This document shows, in pieces, positions 46,763 to 56,058 of a stretch of DNA of 64,000 nucleotides. The position numbers and the translations under genes were made by a program. The DNA lies in contig CAAGGJ010000053.1 in the NCBI GenBank assembly GCA_900769345.1, positions 10,534-74,533 on the forward strand. Reading direction: 5' to 3'. Numbering within the stretch: the first letter of the stretch is position 1; each line of letters opens with the position of its first letter. The notes under the pieces were generated by a model. The model was given only the letters and a program-made list of their open reading frames with translations, searched no databases and had not been told where the DNA came from. This DNA comes from Bacteroidales bacterium. GTDB lineage: Bacteria; Bacteroidota; Bacteroidia; Bacteroidales; Muribaculaceae.

Positions 46763-47209
46763 TTAACGTATGCGGTCGCTGTCTCTAAGCAGCTTTATGT
46801 CATGTGCAATTCCGCGACGTGCCAATAGGTCGAGAACGACGGCTATTGCAAATAAAGCCACAGCAATATAGTTGACAGAAACACTCGAAGTTTCATATTG
46901 ACTGTAAACTGTGATGGCAAGGAATGCGATTAAACCTAATTCTGCCACTATGCAAACCGCGCAAAGCGACTTTTGCAACTTTAATAACTTGAATTTCGAT
47001 AAAGTAAGTAAAGGCAGTACTACAGCCAACACAGTGAGCACTATCGACACCGGCGACAATGCTATACCGTTGACATCATAAGTACCCAAGCAACTTACTG
47101 AAAGAGATGTATCGGCTGTCTCAACAAAAAACACATTAACTGATGCCAAAATTGCCATCATAACAGCCGATAAAAATAGATAAAGATTCTGCAATCGTTG
47201 GATTACCAT
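46763..47209 (-). CDS. DUF4293 membrane protein
   Basis: A 148-aa protein with four transmembrane segments (about 8-28, 50-72, 80-102 and 110-130), starting MVIQRLQNLYLFLSAV and ending in a basic RDSDRIR tail. This is the Bacteroidetes DUF4293 family; function unknown. It has a consensus promoter and lies 87 bp upstream of nhaD on the same strand, so cotranscription with nhaD is possible. Confidence 0.82.
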   Translation of the reverse strand: MVIQRLQNLYLFLSAVMMAILASVNVFFVETADTSLSVSCLGTYDVNGIALSPVSIVLTVLAVVLPLLTLSKFKLLKLQKSLCAVCIVAELGLIAFLAITVYSQYETSSVSVNYIAVALFAIAVVLDLLARRGIAHDIKLLRDSDRIR

Positions 47210-47262
47210 GATAGATTTATGTGATTAAATATTTATTATTAGTTTCCTTAAGTTTGATACTA

Positions 47263-47293
47263 CAAAATTACATTATTAATGTTAAATAATCAA
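47263..47293 (-). promoter_or_regulatory. Promoter of the DUF4293 gene
   Basis: On the reverse strand TTG (47291-47293), 20 nt, TAATTTTG (47263-47270), 53 bp before the ATG. Confidence 0.7.
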
Positions 47294-47311
47294 TTATTAT
47301 GTTTCTATTTT

Positions 47312-47341
47312 TTTGTATAAAAAACTTTGTGTTTAACTTTG
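47312..47341 (+). promoter_or_regulatory. Promoter of the large TPR protein gene
   Basis: TTTG (47312-47315), 18 nt, TAACTTTG (47334-47341). The predicted leader carries a hairpin AGGCTCA/TGAGCCT at 47371-47397. Confidence 0.55.
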
Positions 47342-47432
47342 GCATAAGATTTGCGATAAATAGACCAAAAAGGCTCAAAAATAAGCATTATGAGCCTAAA
47401 AAATCACAAATATATTTGTTAGATTCATCAAT

Positions 47433-49634
47433 ATGAACATTAATCTTCTTAACGAGAAAAACGACATTAATAGGTGGATACTTGGCCATAATTATTTTTC
47501 AGCCTTCAAAGGTATGGAACAGCTTGTGGCAAAAGCCGATAACGATGCTTTGAAACGCGAGTTTTCATCGCTTTTCGACTCGTATAAATATATGCTCGAC
47601 TATATGGTGAAGGGGTATGAAGATCCCGACCGAGACAACATGCTCAATCGAATAGAGAAGGATATGTTTTCTCTTACCGATAGGCTTGTGGCTGAAATCA
47701 ATGCTGCCCAATCGACTGAACTCTTCTATATTCGCAGGAGCAGTCGCACCGTTGATGCTATGAGCGTGCTTCGCGATTATGAGAAGTGCAATGCCGGTAT
47801 TGCTGATTCGCTTGTGGTTGATAAAAATGCCATGTATGAATATCGCGAAAAGCTTGAAAGTGAGCTGTTTTCCTATGTTTGGACTTCGTTCCCTGCCTCG
47901 GATGCCGATATGGATGTGATGCGAGCATGCGTTGATGTGGATGCGCACCATCCTACACAGTTCAAGCAGCTTATGCTTGGCGCCATATTCTTGAGTTTGC
48001 TGCAGTTTTTCGATGAGCAGAAATTGCTTATTTTGCTTAATGCCTATGGACAATATGTCCGCCCGGGTGAGCATCAAGATTCGGCTGTGGCAATGCGGGC
48101 ACTCGTGTATGCTGTGATAGCTATGTATCGCCATAGTCGTCGCACCACTGTGTACGACGACTTGAGCAAGCAAATAGCTATGCTTGGCGAAATAGAGAGT
48201 TTTAGCGATGATTTGCAGGGCATTTTTATTAATTTGGTGAAGGCTAAGTACACCGACGATATCACTCGACAACTCGAGAAAGATATCATGCCCGGGTTGA
48301 TGAATATAGCACCCGATATTATCGAAGAGGCAAAAAAAGGAAACGGATTGCTTGATTTGTCGAACCTTGAAGAGAATCCCGAATGGAAAGATAAACTCGA
48401 CAAATCGGGAATAACCAAAAAAATAAGGGAATTCAGCGAACTTCAAAGTAAAGGTAACGATGTGTTTATGAACACATTTGTGCGACTGAAGAATTTTCCG
48501 TTCTTTAAGCAACTTTACAATTGGTTCCGACCATTTCACTACGATAATTATCATGTGGCCAAAGCACTTGCCGGCACCACCGACTCCATTAAGACAATAA
48601 TCGACAAGTCGAGTTATTTGTGCGATAGCGATAAGTTCTCATTTGCTCTTTCGATGGGTCAATTGGCTGGAGTACAGCGTGATATGTTGCAGCAGCAGTT
48701 CGATTTGCCTGACCAAGAACTGAGCGAGCTATCCGATATACCCAATCCTCAAGGAGAACGCCTGCGCGTGGTTAATAGCGTGATTAAAGATATGTATCGC
48801 TTCTTCAAGTTGTTCTCGCGCCGCTCTGAGTTTGCCGATATTTTCAAAAGTAACATGAATCTAATGGCAATAGAAGTATTGCAGCCTTACTTCAAAAATG
48901 AGGCTATAATATCTTCGGTGGCAGATACTTACTTTGAGTCGAAACAATATAAAGAAGCTGCTTCATACTACGAAATGCTGCTTACTGAGTGTAAAAATGT
49001 TAACAACATCTATTTGCAAAAGTTGGCGTTTGCATATCAAAACAATAAGGAGCATCGTAAGGCATTGAAGTATTATCTCAAATATTCGCTTGCGAGGGAA
49101 GATGATGTTTGGAACTTGAAGCGCATAGCTCAGTGTTATAGAAGTTTGGGGCAGACCGACGAAGCTTCGAAATATATGAATAAGGCACTCCAATTGAAAC
49201 CCGATAGCGTTTCACTAAATTTGCTGGCCGGACATTATCTTCTCGAAGATGGCAAGATAGATGAAGCCATAACTCTATATTATAAGGTGGATTATCTTGA
49301 TAGCAAAGAGAACTCAGCATGGCGCCCTCTTGCCTGGTGTCTATTCTTGAAAAAAGACTTTGAACAAAGCCGTAAATACTATAATAAGGTAATAGACGGA
49401 CTAAAGCACGAGCAAGCCGATTATATGAATTTCGGACACTTGTGCTTGGCAGAAAGCCATTTTGAGGAAGCAATGGCATATTATTACAATGCTTACACGC
49501 TATGCGACAGCAATATCGACACTTTCCGGAGCAAATGGAATAAAGATGTGAAATGGCTTGTTCAGGCAGGCGTGGCAGAACGGTCGATTCCACTTATTGT
49601 CGATGCCATAGCGTTGCGTCTTACGGGCAAATAG
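47433..49634 (+). CDS. Large tetratricopeptide-repeat protein of unknown function
   Basis: A 733-aa protein without signal peptide or membrane segment, probably cytoplasmic. The N-terminal two thirds are helical and not recognised. The C-terminal third (about 480-700) is a run of TPR units: ADTYFESKQYKEAASYYEMLLTE, LAFAYQNNKEHRKALKYYLKYSLA, IAQCYRSLGQTDEASKYMNKALQLKPDS, HYLLEDGKIDEAITLYYKVDYL and WCLFLKKDFEQSRKYYNKVIDG. It probably acts as a protein-interaction scaffold; partners are unknown. It has its own promoter and no neighbours in the same operon. Confidence 0.75.
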   Translation: MNINLLNEKNDINRWILGHNYFSAFKGMEQLVAKADNDALKREFSSLFDSYKYMLDYMVKGYEDPDRDNMLNRIEKDMFSLTDRLVAEINAAQSTELFYIRRSSRTVDAMSVLRDYEKCNAGIADSLVVDKNAMYEYREKLESELFSYVWTSFPASDADMDVMRACVDVDAHHPTQFKQLMLGAIFLSLLQFFDEQKLLILLNAYGQYVRPGEHQDSAVAMRALVYAVIAMYRHSRRTTVYDDLSKQIAMLGEIESFSDDLQGIFINLVKAKYTDDITRQLEKDIMPGLMNIAPDIIEEAKKGNGLLDLSNLEENPEWKDKLDKSGITKKIREFSELQSKGNDVFMNTFVRLKNFPFFKQLYNWFRPFHYDNYHVAKALAGTTDSIKTIIDKSSYLCDSDKFSFALSMGQLAGVQRDMLQQQFDLPDQELSELSDIPNPQGERLRVVNSVIKDMYRFFKLFSRRSEFADIFKSNMNLMAIEVLQPYFKNEAIISSVADTYFESKQYKEAASYYEMLLTECKNVNNIYLQKLAFAYQNNKEHRKALKYYLKYSLAREDDVWNLKRIAQCYRSLGQTDEASKYMNKALQLKPDSVSLNLLAGHYLLEDGKIDEAITLYYKVDYLDSKENSAWRPLAWCLFLKKDFEQSRKYYNKVIDGLKHEQADYMNFGHLCLAESHFEEAMAYYYNAYTLCDSNIDTFRSKWNKDVKWLVQAGVAERSIPLIVDAIALRLTGK

Positions 49635-49737
49635 TGGTACTTATCGGGCCGAATATATGGTTCTATCCTTTGTCACACATAAATGCACCCGGGAAAATAT
49701 ATTTTGCTGATATTGCTGTATTTGCATAATAATTTCG

Positions 49738-49745
49738 TAAATTTG
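49738..49745 (+). promoter_or_regulatory. -7 element of the dcp-like gene
   Basis: TAAATTTG (TAnnTTTG), 40 bp before the ATG; a TTG lies 22 nt upstream at 49713-49715. Confidence 0.55.
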
Positions 49746-49785
49746 CAATCGTTATAACAGAAACAAACAACATAACACAAACATA

Positions 49786-51879
49786 ATGAAAAAATTATTA
49801 ATTGGGCTCGCCCTTTTATCTTCATGTGCATCAAATATGAATGATAACAACATCTTGATGAGCGAATTCAAAACCACAAATGGTGCGATTCCGTTCGACA
49901 AAATCAAAAAAACAGATTACGAACCCGCTTTTGAGTGGGCAATTAAGAAAAATGTGGCTGAAATAGAGGAAATCACCTCCAATCCCGATGATCCTACATT
50001 CGAAAACACTATCGTGGCATTCGAACGCAGTGGTAAGGACTTGGCAAGAATTATGCGCGTGTTCGACGCATTGCTTAATGCCGATGGTGATGACGAACTT
50101 ATGGCAATATCGGAGCGAATCACTCCTATGGTGTCGGAGCACTCTACCAGCATCATTCTTAACGAAAAGTTGTGGAAACGTATTGAATATGTTCACAACA
50201 ATTGCGACACAGCTAATCTCGATCACGAAAGCAAGATGCTTTTGAAAAAGATGTATTCAGAATTTGTCAACAACGGCGCATCGCTCGAAGGTGCCGATCG
50301 TGGCAAGTATCGCGACATCATGCAACGCTTGTCGTTGGCTACCCTTAAGTTCGGTCAAAATGCTCTCAAAGCAACCTCTGCCTATAGCTTGTGGCTGAAA
50401 GATGACGAACTCGATGGGCTCCCTGAAAGTGCTATTGAGGCAGCCAAGGTGGATGCAAAAAATAAGAATAACGAAGGAGGTAACTATCTGATTACTCTTC
50501 AGTTCCCGAGTTACTCTGCATTTATGAAGTACTCTACTCACCGCGACCTTCGCGAGAAACTGTATAAAGCGTATAACTCACAATGCATTGGCGGCGAATT
50601 CAGCAATATAGAACTGATGTCGGAGATTACAGAGTTGCGCTACGAACTTGCTAAGTTGCTTGGTTTTAAGAATTTCGCCGAGTATAATTTGGTTAACACA
50701 ATGGCAGCTAACCCTACAAATGTTTACAACCTGCTCGACCAACTTCGCGACTCTTATCGCGATGCTCAGAAAGCCGAAATAGCCGAGCTTGAGCAATATG
50801 CTTCGCAGCTTGAAGGTAAACCCATGAAGATTATGCCCTGGGATTACTCATATTATTATGAAAAACTCAAGGACAGCAAGTATAGCTTCAACGACGAAGT
50901 GCTACGCCCCTATTTCGAACTAAACAATGTTATAAAGGGTGTGTTTGGTTTTGCTACCAAGATGTACGGTTTGCAATTTGTGGAAAATCACGACGCGCAA
51001 GTATATCACCCCGATGTGAAAGTATATAATGTAAGCGACGAAAACGGAGAGTTTGTGGGTATGCTTTATGCCGACTTCTTCCCACGCGACACTAAGCGTA
51101 GTGGCGCTTGGATGACCGAATTTGCGGGTCAAAGCATCGACGAAAATGGTAAGAATATTCGTCCGCTTATTACCATAGTTACTAATTTTACCCCTCCTAC
51201 CGATAATAAGCCTTCGCTCTTGACATACTACGAGGTAGAGACTTTCTTGCATGAGTTTGGTCACGCATTGCATGGTTTGCTTTCTGACTGCAAGTATTCG
51301 TCGCTTTCGGGCACAAGTGTGTTCCATGATTTTGTGGAATTGCCTTCGCAGTTCAATGAGAACTACCTTACTCAGAAAGAATTCCTCGACAGTTTTGCAA
51401 AGCACTATCAGACCGGAGAGAAGATTCCGCAGGAGATGATCGACAAAATTATAGCAGCTTCGCAATTTGGTGCCGCATACTCATGCATTCGCCAATTGAA
51501 TTTCGGCTATCTCGACATGGCATGGCACACTATCACAGCACCTGTGACCGACCCTATCAAGTTTGAGGAAGAAGCCATTAAAAATGTGGAAATATTCAAT
51601 CCGGTGGAAGGAACAGCTATTTCGCCTAAATTCACTCATATCTTCTCGGGCGGATATGCAGCCGGCTATTATGGTTACAAGTGGGCTGAAGTTCTTGATG
51701 CCGATGCGTTCGCCAAATTCCTAGAGGACGGCATATTCAATCAAGCCACAGCACATTCGTTCCGCGATAATATTCTCAAACGAGGCGGAAGTGAAGATCC
51801 TATGGTGCTTTACAAGCGATTTAGAGGTCAAGCTCCTACAGTAGATGCATTGCTGAAAAGAGACGGAATCAAGAAATAA
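49786..51879 (+). CDS. dcp: Peptidyl-dipeptidase, M3 family (Dcp-like)
   Basis: A zinc peptidase that releases dipeptides from peptide C-termini. The zinc motif HEFGH lies at 489-493 (FLHEFGHALHGLLS), with downstream VELPSQFNE supplying the third ligand region and the substrate-binding GYAAGYYGYKWAEVLDADAF near residue 625. The N-terminus MKKLLIGLALLSSC is a lipoprotein signal, so the enzyme is envelope-anchored. 697 aa. Own promoter and terminator. It complements the DPP III-like enzyme upstream. Confidence 0.92.
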   Translation: MKKLLIGLALLSSCASNMNDNNILMSEFKTTNGAIPFDKIKKTDYEPAFEWAIKKNVAEIEEITSNPDDPTFENTIVAFERSGKDLARIMRVFDALLNADGDDELMAISERITPMVSEHSTSIILNEKLWKRIEYVHNNCDTANLDHESKMLLKKMYSEFVNNGASLEGADRGKYRDIMQRLSLATLKFGQNALKATSAYSLWLKDDELDGLPESAIEAAKVDAKNKNNEGGNYLITLQFPSYSAFMKYSTHRDLREKLYKAYNSQCIGGEFSNIELMSEITELRYELAKLLGFKNFAEYNLVNTMAANPTNVYNLLDQLRDSYRDAQKAEIAELEQYASQLEGKPMKIMPWDYSYYYEKLKDSKYSFNDEVLRPYFELNNVIKGVFGFATKMYGLQFVENHDAQVYHPDVKVYNVSDENGEFVGMLYADFFPRDTKRSGAWMTEFAGQSIDENGKNIRPLITIVTNFTPPTDNKPSLLTYYEVETFLHEFGHALHGLLSDCKYSSLSGTSVFHDFVELPSQFNENYLTQKEFLDSFAKHYQTGEKIPQEMIDKIIAASQFGAAYSCIRQLNFGYLDMAWHTITAPVTDPIKFEEEAIKNVEIFNPVEGTAISPKFTHIFSGGYAAGYYGYKWAEVLDADAFAKFLEDGIFNQATAHSFRDNILKRGGSEDPMVLYKRFRGQAPTVDALLKRDGIKK

Positions 51880-51937
51880 TGATTCGCTTGGCGAACTTAA
51901 TCGAAAATAAACTTAAAAATTCGATATTTGTTAATAA

Positions 51938-51968
51938 AATAAGGGGCATTTGATGCTCCTTATTTTTA
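51938..51968 (+). terminator. Terminator after dcp
   Basis: AATAAGGGGCAT (51938-51949) pairs with ATGCTCCTTATT (51953-51964), one G-U pair, 3-nt loop, then TTT. Confidence 0.85.
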
Positions 51969-51975
51969 TTTTCAT

Positions 51976-51983
51976 TAATTTTG
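51976..51983 (+). promoter_or_regulatory. -7 element of the dCMP deaminase operon
   Basis: TAATTTTG directly after the dcp terminator; the chosen ATG is 76 bp downstream. Confidence 0.55.
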
Positions 51984-52059
51984 TGTATTGTTAAATGCGT
52001 GTTCACTCGGTTGAATACTATTGGCCGAGAAAATGCGAGTATTTATTATAGTTACAGCG

Positions 52060-52494
52060 ATGGATAATAGTTCTGACAAGCAACACCAACTCGATGCCCG
52101 CTATTTGAGAATGGCAATGATATGGGCTGAAAATTCTTATTGTCGACGCCGCCAAGTGGGTGCGATAATAGTGAAGGAAAAGATGATAATATCTGATGGA
52201 TTCAATGGCACGCCATCGGGCTTTGAGAATGTGTGTGAAGACGAAGAAGGCAATACTAAAGCCTATGTGTTACACGCCGAAGCCAACGCTATTACCAAGG
52301 TTGCTCGTAGCGGCAACAGCAGCAATGGCGCCACACTATATGTCACCACTTCGCCATGTATAGAGTGCGCCAAGCTTATTATCCAATCAGGAATTAAACG
52401 TGTGGTGTATAACGAACTTTATCGCATTCACGATGGCATCGACTTGCTCGAGCGTGCCGGTGTGCAATGCATACAGATTGACATAACAAAGTAA
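52060..52494 (+). CDS. dCMP deaminase-like cytidine/deoxycytidylate deaminase
   Basis: A zinc-dependent deaminase, probably converting dCMP to dUMP to feed thymidylate synthesis. Zinc motifs are HAEANAI (about 81-87) and PCIEC (about 105-109); NGTPSGFENVCEDE is typical of dCMP deaminases. I use the ATG at 52060 (MDNSSDKQHQLDARYLRMA), where family members usually begin; the frame stays open to ATG 52033 and TTG 52021. 144 aa. It is followed after 26 bp by the S41 protease gene and then the formyl-THF ligase gene, with a folate/nucleotide link to the latter. Confidence 0.88.
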   Translation: MDNSSDKQHQLDARYLRMAMIWAENSYCRRRQVGAIIVKEKMIISDGFNGTPSGFENVCEDEEGNTKAYVLHAEANAITKVARSGNSSNGATLYVTTSPCIECAKLIIQSGIKRVVYNELYRIHDGIDLLERAGVQCIQIDITK

Positions 52495-52520
52495 GGGAAA
52501 TTTAGAACGATTATTAAAGA

Positions 52521-54146
52521 ATGAGTACTTCGAAACAACCATTAGTTTGGTTACCTCTTATTATATCCATATCGGTGGTGCTTGGTGTGTTTGTGGGCAC
52601 ACGATTCTCGAGTCATAAGTTCTTGGCCGACCACGACCGAAAACTAAATATGATTCTGAATCTTATTGCCGATGACTATGTCGACACAATGACCATAAGC
52701 GACCTCGTGGAGATGACAATACCGGAATTGCTTGGCAATCTCGACCCACATACCACATATCTTGATTCTAAAAGCCTGCGTGAAGCCAATGAGGATATCG
52801 AGGGCGTGTTTAGTGGAATAGGCATTTCGTTTTTGATTAACAATGATTCTATCAATGTGGTGGAAGTGATAGCCGGCGGACCGGCTGAAAAGGCGGGAAT
52901 GCAAGCCGGTGACCGAATTGTGACTATCAACGATTCACTGTTTGTGGGACCGAAAGTTAAGGATACTGACGTACGTTCTCATCTGCGTGGCGTGCGCGAA
53001 TCGATAGTAAAACTGGGTGTGAAACGCGGTAATTCGAAGAAATTGCTATCATTTAATGTCACTCGCGGCGATATCCCGGTCAATTCGGTTGATGCCGCAT
53101 ATATGATAGACAAATCTACCGGATATATCAAAGTAAACAAATTTAGCCGCACTACTTACGACGAATTTTTGATGGGACTTATCAATTTAAAGAGCGAAGG
53201 TGCCAAGAATTATATCGTAGACTTGCGAGGCAATGGCGGAGGTATTATGGAAATGGCTATTCTCATGGCAAACGAATTTCTGCCCTCCGATCAACTTATC
53301 GTTTATACTCGCAGCCGCGACAAACGCAACGATTCGGAAGTGTGGAGCGACGGCAACGGTTCTTTCCAAGAGTCGCAATTGGTGGTGCTTATAGATGAAT
53401 TCTCTGCCAGCTCAAGCGAGATATTTGCCGGAGCTATACAAGACAACGATAGAGGTTTGATAGTGGGATGTCGCTCGTTTGGTAAGGGATTGGTGCAACG
53501 CCAGTTTACCTTGCCCGATAGTAGTGCTGTAAGAATGACTATTGCACGCTATTACACCCCATCGGGACGCTCTATTCAGAAAGATTACAAGCAGAAGGAT
53601 GCCGCGTACGGCGATGAATTGATAGCTCGATTTGATAACGGAGAACTTTATAGCGCCGACAGTATGAAAATCGACAAGAGCAAAGTGTATAAGACTGCAA
53701 GCGGACGCACCGTGTATGGAGGTGGCGGTATTGTGCCCGACATATTTGTGGCACGCGACACCACCGGCTACACATCGTATTATGCTGCTGTGGTTAATTC
53801 GGGACTTATCAATAAGTTTGCTTACAATTATGCCGATAAAAATCGTCAGCAGTATTCAAAATTGAGCGATTACAAGCAATTTTTGCGAGTGTTGCCAAAT
53901 AACGATGCTCTGCTTTACGACTTCGTGACATTTGCCGCCCAAAACGGGGTCCCGGCTCGCTGGTATTACATCAATCAGTCGCGCAATCTGATATTGACTC
54001 AGATCAAGGCCCTCATGGCTCGAAATTTGTATGGCAATAACGCCTTCTACCCTATCTATAATCGTAATGATAAAGATATAGAAGCCGCGTTGAAAGCAAT
54101 CAATAAGCATAAAGCCGCATTCCCAATTCTGCCAGAAGATGAATGA
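52521..54146 (+). CDS. C-terminal processing peptidase, S41 family
   Basis: A membrane-anchored serine protease of the CtpA/Prc family. One N-terminal transmembrane segment (about 10-27), a helical lead, a PDZ domain (about 92-175: GIGISF, GGPAEKAGMQAGDRIVTIND) and the S41 catalytic domain. The nucleophile is probably Ser297 in FSASSSEIFAG, and the general base Lys322 in SFGKGLVQ is 25 residues later, as in Prc and CtpB. The C-terminal 130 residues extend beyond the core. 541 aa. It overlaps the next gene by 8 bp. Likely substrates are envelope proteins; the target is unknown. Confidence 0.92.
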   Translation: MSTSKQPLVWLPLIISISVVLGVFVGTRFSSHKFLADHDRKLNMILNLIADDYVDTMTISDLVEMTIPELLGNLDPHTTYLDSKSLREANEDIEGVFSGIGISFLINNDSINVVEVIAGGPAEKAGMQAGDRIVTINDSLFVGPKVKDTDVRSHLRGVRESIVKLGVKRGNSKKLLSFNVTRGDIPVNSVDAAYMIDKSTGYIKVNKFSRTTYDEFLMGLINLKSEGAKNYIVDLRGNGGGIMEMAILMANEFLPSDQLIVYTRSRDKRNDSEVWSDGNGSFQESQLVVLIDEFSASSSEIFAGAIQDNDRGLIVGCRSFGKGLVQRQFTLPDSSAVRMTIARYYTPSGRSIQKDYKQKDAAYGDELIARFDNGELYSADSMKIDKSKVYKTASGRTVYGGGGIVPDIFVARDTTGYTSYYAAVVNSGLINKFAYNYADKNRQQYSKLSDYKQFLRVLPNNDALLYDFVTFAAQNGVPARWYYINQSRNLILTQIKALMARNLYGNNAFYPIYNRNDKDIEAALKAINKHKAAFPILPEDE

Positions 54147-54717
54147 AATAGATGCCGATAAAAATGTATTGAGACGCTCCATTGCTTCGAAGATAACGGC
54201 TCTCAACCTTGAAGATCGTATACTTGAATCGCAAAAAGTGATGGCAAAGGTGGAGCATTTGCCTGAATTTCAGTCTGCTAAAACTATTATGTGCTATCAT
54301 TCGATGTCCAATGAGGTTAGTACTCACGAAGCCATAGCGCGATGGCGTAAAACCAAGACTGTGGTGTTGCCACGGGTTAAAGGCGACAACTTAATGCTTT
54401 TTGAGTACTCGCCCGAGAAATTGGTGGCAGGTAAATATGGCATATTTGAGCCTGCGCTCAATTGTCGACCGGTAGATTTGAAAGAAATCGACTTGATAAT
54501 AGTGCCTGGAGTGGGTTTTGATACCAAATGTAACCGCATGGGGCACGGCAAAGGCTACTACGACCGATTGCTTGGCGAAAAAGGCGAAATCAAGCTTATA
54601 GGAGTGGCATTCGACTGTCAAATAGTGGATGATGTGCCTCATTGTAGTCACGATGTAAGAATGAATAAAGTGATAACAGCTTCGAATATATATAGTAATA
54701 AGTCTGAAACCGAGTAA
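54139..54717 (+). CDS. 5-formyltetrahydrofolate cyclo-ligase
   Basis: Recycles 5-formyl-THF to 5,10-methenyl-THF using ATP. The signature GVGFDTKCNRMGHGKGYYDRLL (about 133-154) holds the phosphate-binding glycine-rich loop GHGKGYYDR. N-terminal KNVLRRSIASKI is typical. 192 aa. The start lies 8 bp inside the upstream protease gene, so coupling is likely. The ScdA/hemerythrin-like gene follows after 14 bp. Confidence 0.92.
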   Translation: MNEIDADKNVLRRSIASKITALNLEDRILESQKVMAKVEHLPEFQSAKTIMCYHSMSNEVSTHEAIARWRKTKTVVLPRVKGDNLMLFEYSPEKLVAGKYGIFEPALNCRPVDLKEIDLIIVPGVGFDTKCNRMGHGKGYYDRLLGEKGEIKLIGVAFDCQIVDDVPHCSHDVRMNKVITASNIYSNKSETE

Positions 54718-54731
54718 ACCTAAAGAAATAT

Positions 54732-55439
54732 ATGCAGATAGTAAATTACGATTCAAAACTATGTGATTTAATAGTGGGTGATCCGTCACTGATTGCCGTA
54801 CTTAATCGCTTCGGTATAACACTGGGTGTGGGCGATAAAACCATAGCAAGAGTGTGTGATGAAAATGGTATAGACAAGACATTTCTTAGCACAATACTCA
54901 ATACCTATATCAACGAGGATTATGTTCCCTGCAATGGTAGCAATCACTTTAATGCGGCAAAGATTGTAAATTATTTGCAGCAAACCAATGCCTACTATGA
55001 GCATTATTTGATACCTAATATAGAGCGTCACTTTAACTTTCTGATGTCAAAAAATAAAAGTTCAAACTCCTCACTGTTAATAATATACAAATTCTTTGTT
55101 GAAGTAAAAGAAGAACTCATGTCGCGCATTAAAGACGATAGAGAGTACTTGTTCCCCAAGGTGCTTAAATGCTTTGCTGATGTAGATGTGCGGTCAGATG
55201 CAGAGACCATAATAACCCCCGATATAGTACAAGAAGATTCGATAGAGTCTAAGATAAGCGATTTGCTTAATATGTTCGTGATGCATATTTCCGGTGAGTA
55301 TGATGGCAACCTGGCACACGCTGTGTTGATAGCATTATTTGGTCTGAAAAAAGATATTAATCAGAACAATCGAATCAGAGAACGCGTGCTTAATCCGATA
55401 GTGGCAGCAATCGATTCTTCAAAATTTTGTCTACCATGA
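54732..55439 (+). CDS. ScdA/RIC-like hemerythrin-domain protein
   Basis: 235 aa. The N-terminus (ADPSLIAVLNRFGITLGVGDKTI type, here GDPSLIAVLNRFGITLGVGDKTI) matches the ScdA/DUF542 module of di-iron proteins that repair iron-sulfur clusters. The rest is a four-helix bundle with spaced His and acidic residues (YYEHYLIPNIERHF, then EELMSRIKDDREYLFPKVLKCF, then MHISGEYDGNLAHAV) that could bind a di-iron centre as in hemerythrin. A role in nitric-oxide or oxidative stress is an inference from the family. It overlaps the LuxR-type gene by 4 bp (ATGA), so regulator and repair protein are made together. Confidence 0.65.
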   Translation: MQIVNYDSKLCDLIVGDPSLIAVLNRFGITLGVGDKTIARVCDENGIDKTFLSTILNTYINEDYVPCNGSNHFNAAKIVNYLQQTNAYYEHYLIPNIERHFNFLMSKNKSSNSSLLIIYKFFVEVKEELMSRIKDDREYLFPKVLKCFADVDVRSDAETIITPDIVQEDSIESKISDLLNMFVMHISGEYDGNLAHAVLIALFGLKKDINQNNRIRERVLNPIVAAIDSSKFCLP

Positions 55440-55978
55440 CCTACGGAGTAGCGATAATTATACATAATACGCTCGAGGCTTTGGGCATAAAACATTTGCT
55501 CGAAGAGAAGTTTTCGATGTCGTGCCAGATATTTCGGTCGCTTGCACAGATTCCTGATGTGGGTAGTGATGTGTTTGATTTCTATTTTACCGATGCTGAT
55601 TATTATGTGCGACACCTCGATTTTTTCTTGCCGCGTAAGCAAAAGGTAATAGTAATTGCCTCTTTTAGCTCCGAAGAAGAAACGGCATTGATATGTTGCT
55701 TCGATAATGAAAGTAAAATAATCGATGATATTAATGCCCGCATTGTCAACATCGAACGAAAACCAGCCGAACATCAAGATGAACTTAGCCAGCGTGAGGT
55801 GGATGTGTTGCGACTGATAGCATCAGGAATGATAAACAAAGAAATTGCTGAAAATTTGGGTATAAGCATTAACACGGTTCTAACCCATCGCAAAAATATC
55901 ACTGCCAAACTCGGTATACGAAGTGTTTCGGGGTTGACTTTCTATGCTATGATGAATGGCATTATCGCGCCAAAGTGA
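55436..55978 (+). CDS. LuxR-type DNA-binding response regulator
   Basis: A C-terminal LuxR helix-turn-helix is clear (about 115-175: LSQREVDVLRLIASGMINKEIAENLGISINTVLTHRKNITAKLGI). The N-terminal 110 residues look like a degenerate receiver domain (YGVAIIIHNTLEALGIKHLL, then FYFTDADYYV and VIVIAS), and the expected phospho-acceptor Asp is not in a convincing position. The ATG at 55436 overlaps the previous stop codon; the TTG at 55427 is rejected. It probably regulates stress genes linked to the hemerythrin-like partner. 180 aa. A terminator follows, and a group II intron sits just behind it. Confidence 0.8.
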   Translation: MTYGVAIIIHNTLEALGIKHLLEEKFSMSCQIFRSLAQIPDVGSDVFDFYFTDADYYVRHLDFFLPRKQKVIVIASFSSEEETALICCFDNESKIIDDINARIVNIERKPAEHQDELSQREVDVLRLIASGMINKEIAENLGISINTVLTHRKNITAKLGIRSVSGLTFYAMMNGIIAPK

Positions 55979-56018
55979 TATCCTCCTCCAATTTTACAAA
56001 ATTTTTGCTAACTGATAA

Positions 56019-56052
56019 CAAAAAAACGAGACCTTATGGCCTCGTTTTTTTG
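56019..56052 (+). terminator. Terminator after the LuxR-type gene
   Basis: CAAAAAAACGAG and CC pair with GG and CTCGTTTTTTTG around a TTAT loop with one A-C mismatch. The T tract is intact. The group II intron starts 6 nt after the stem. Confidence 0.88.
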
Positions 56053-56058
56053 TGAGTA

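Noticed and set aside
47565..48554. A 329-codon open frame on the reverse strand
   Set aside because: It is opposite the large TPR gene; codon usage and composition are those of an antisense shadow.
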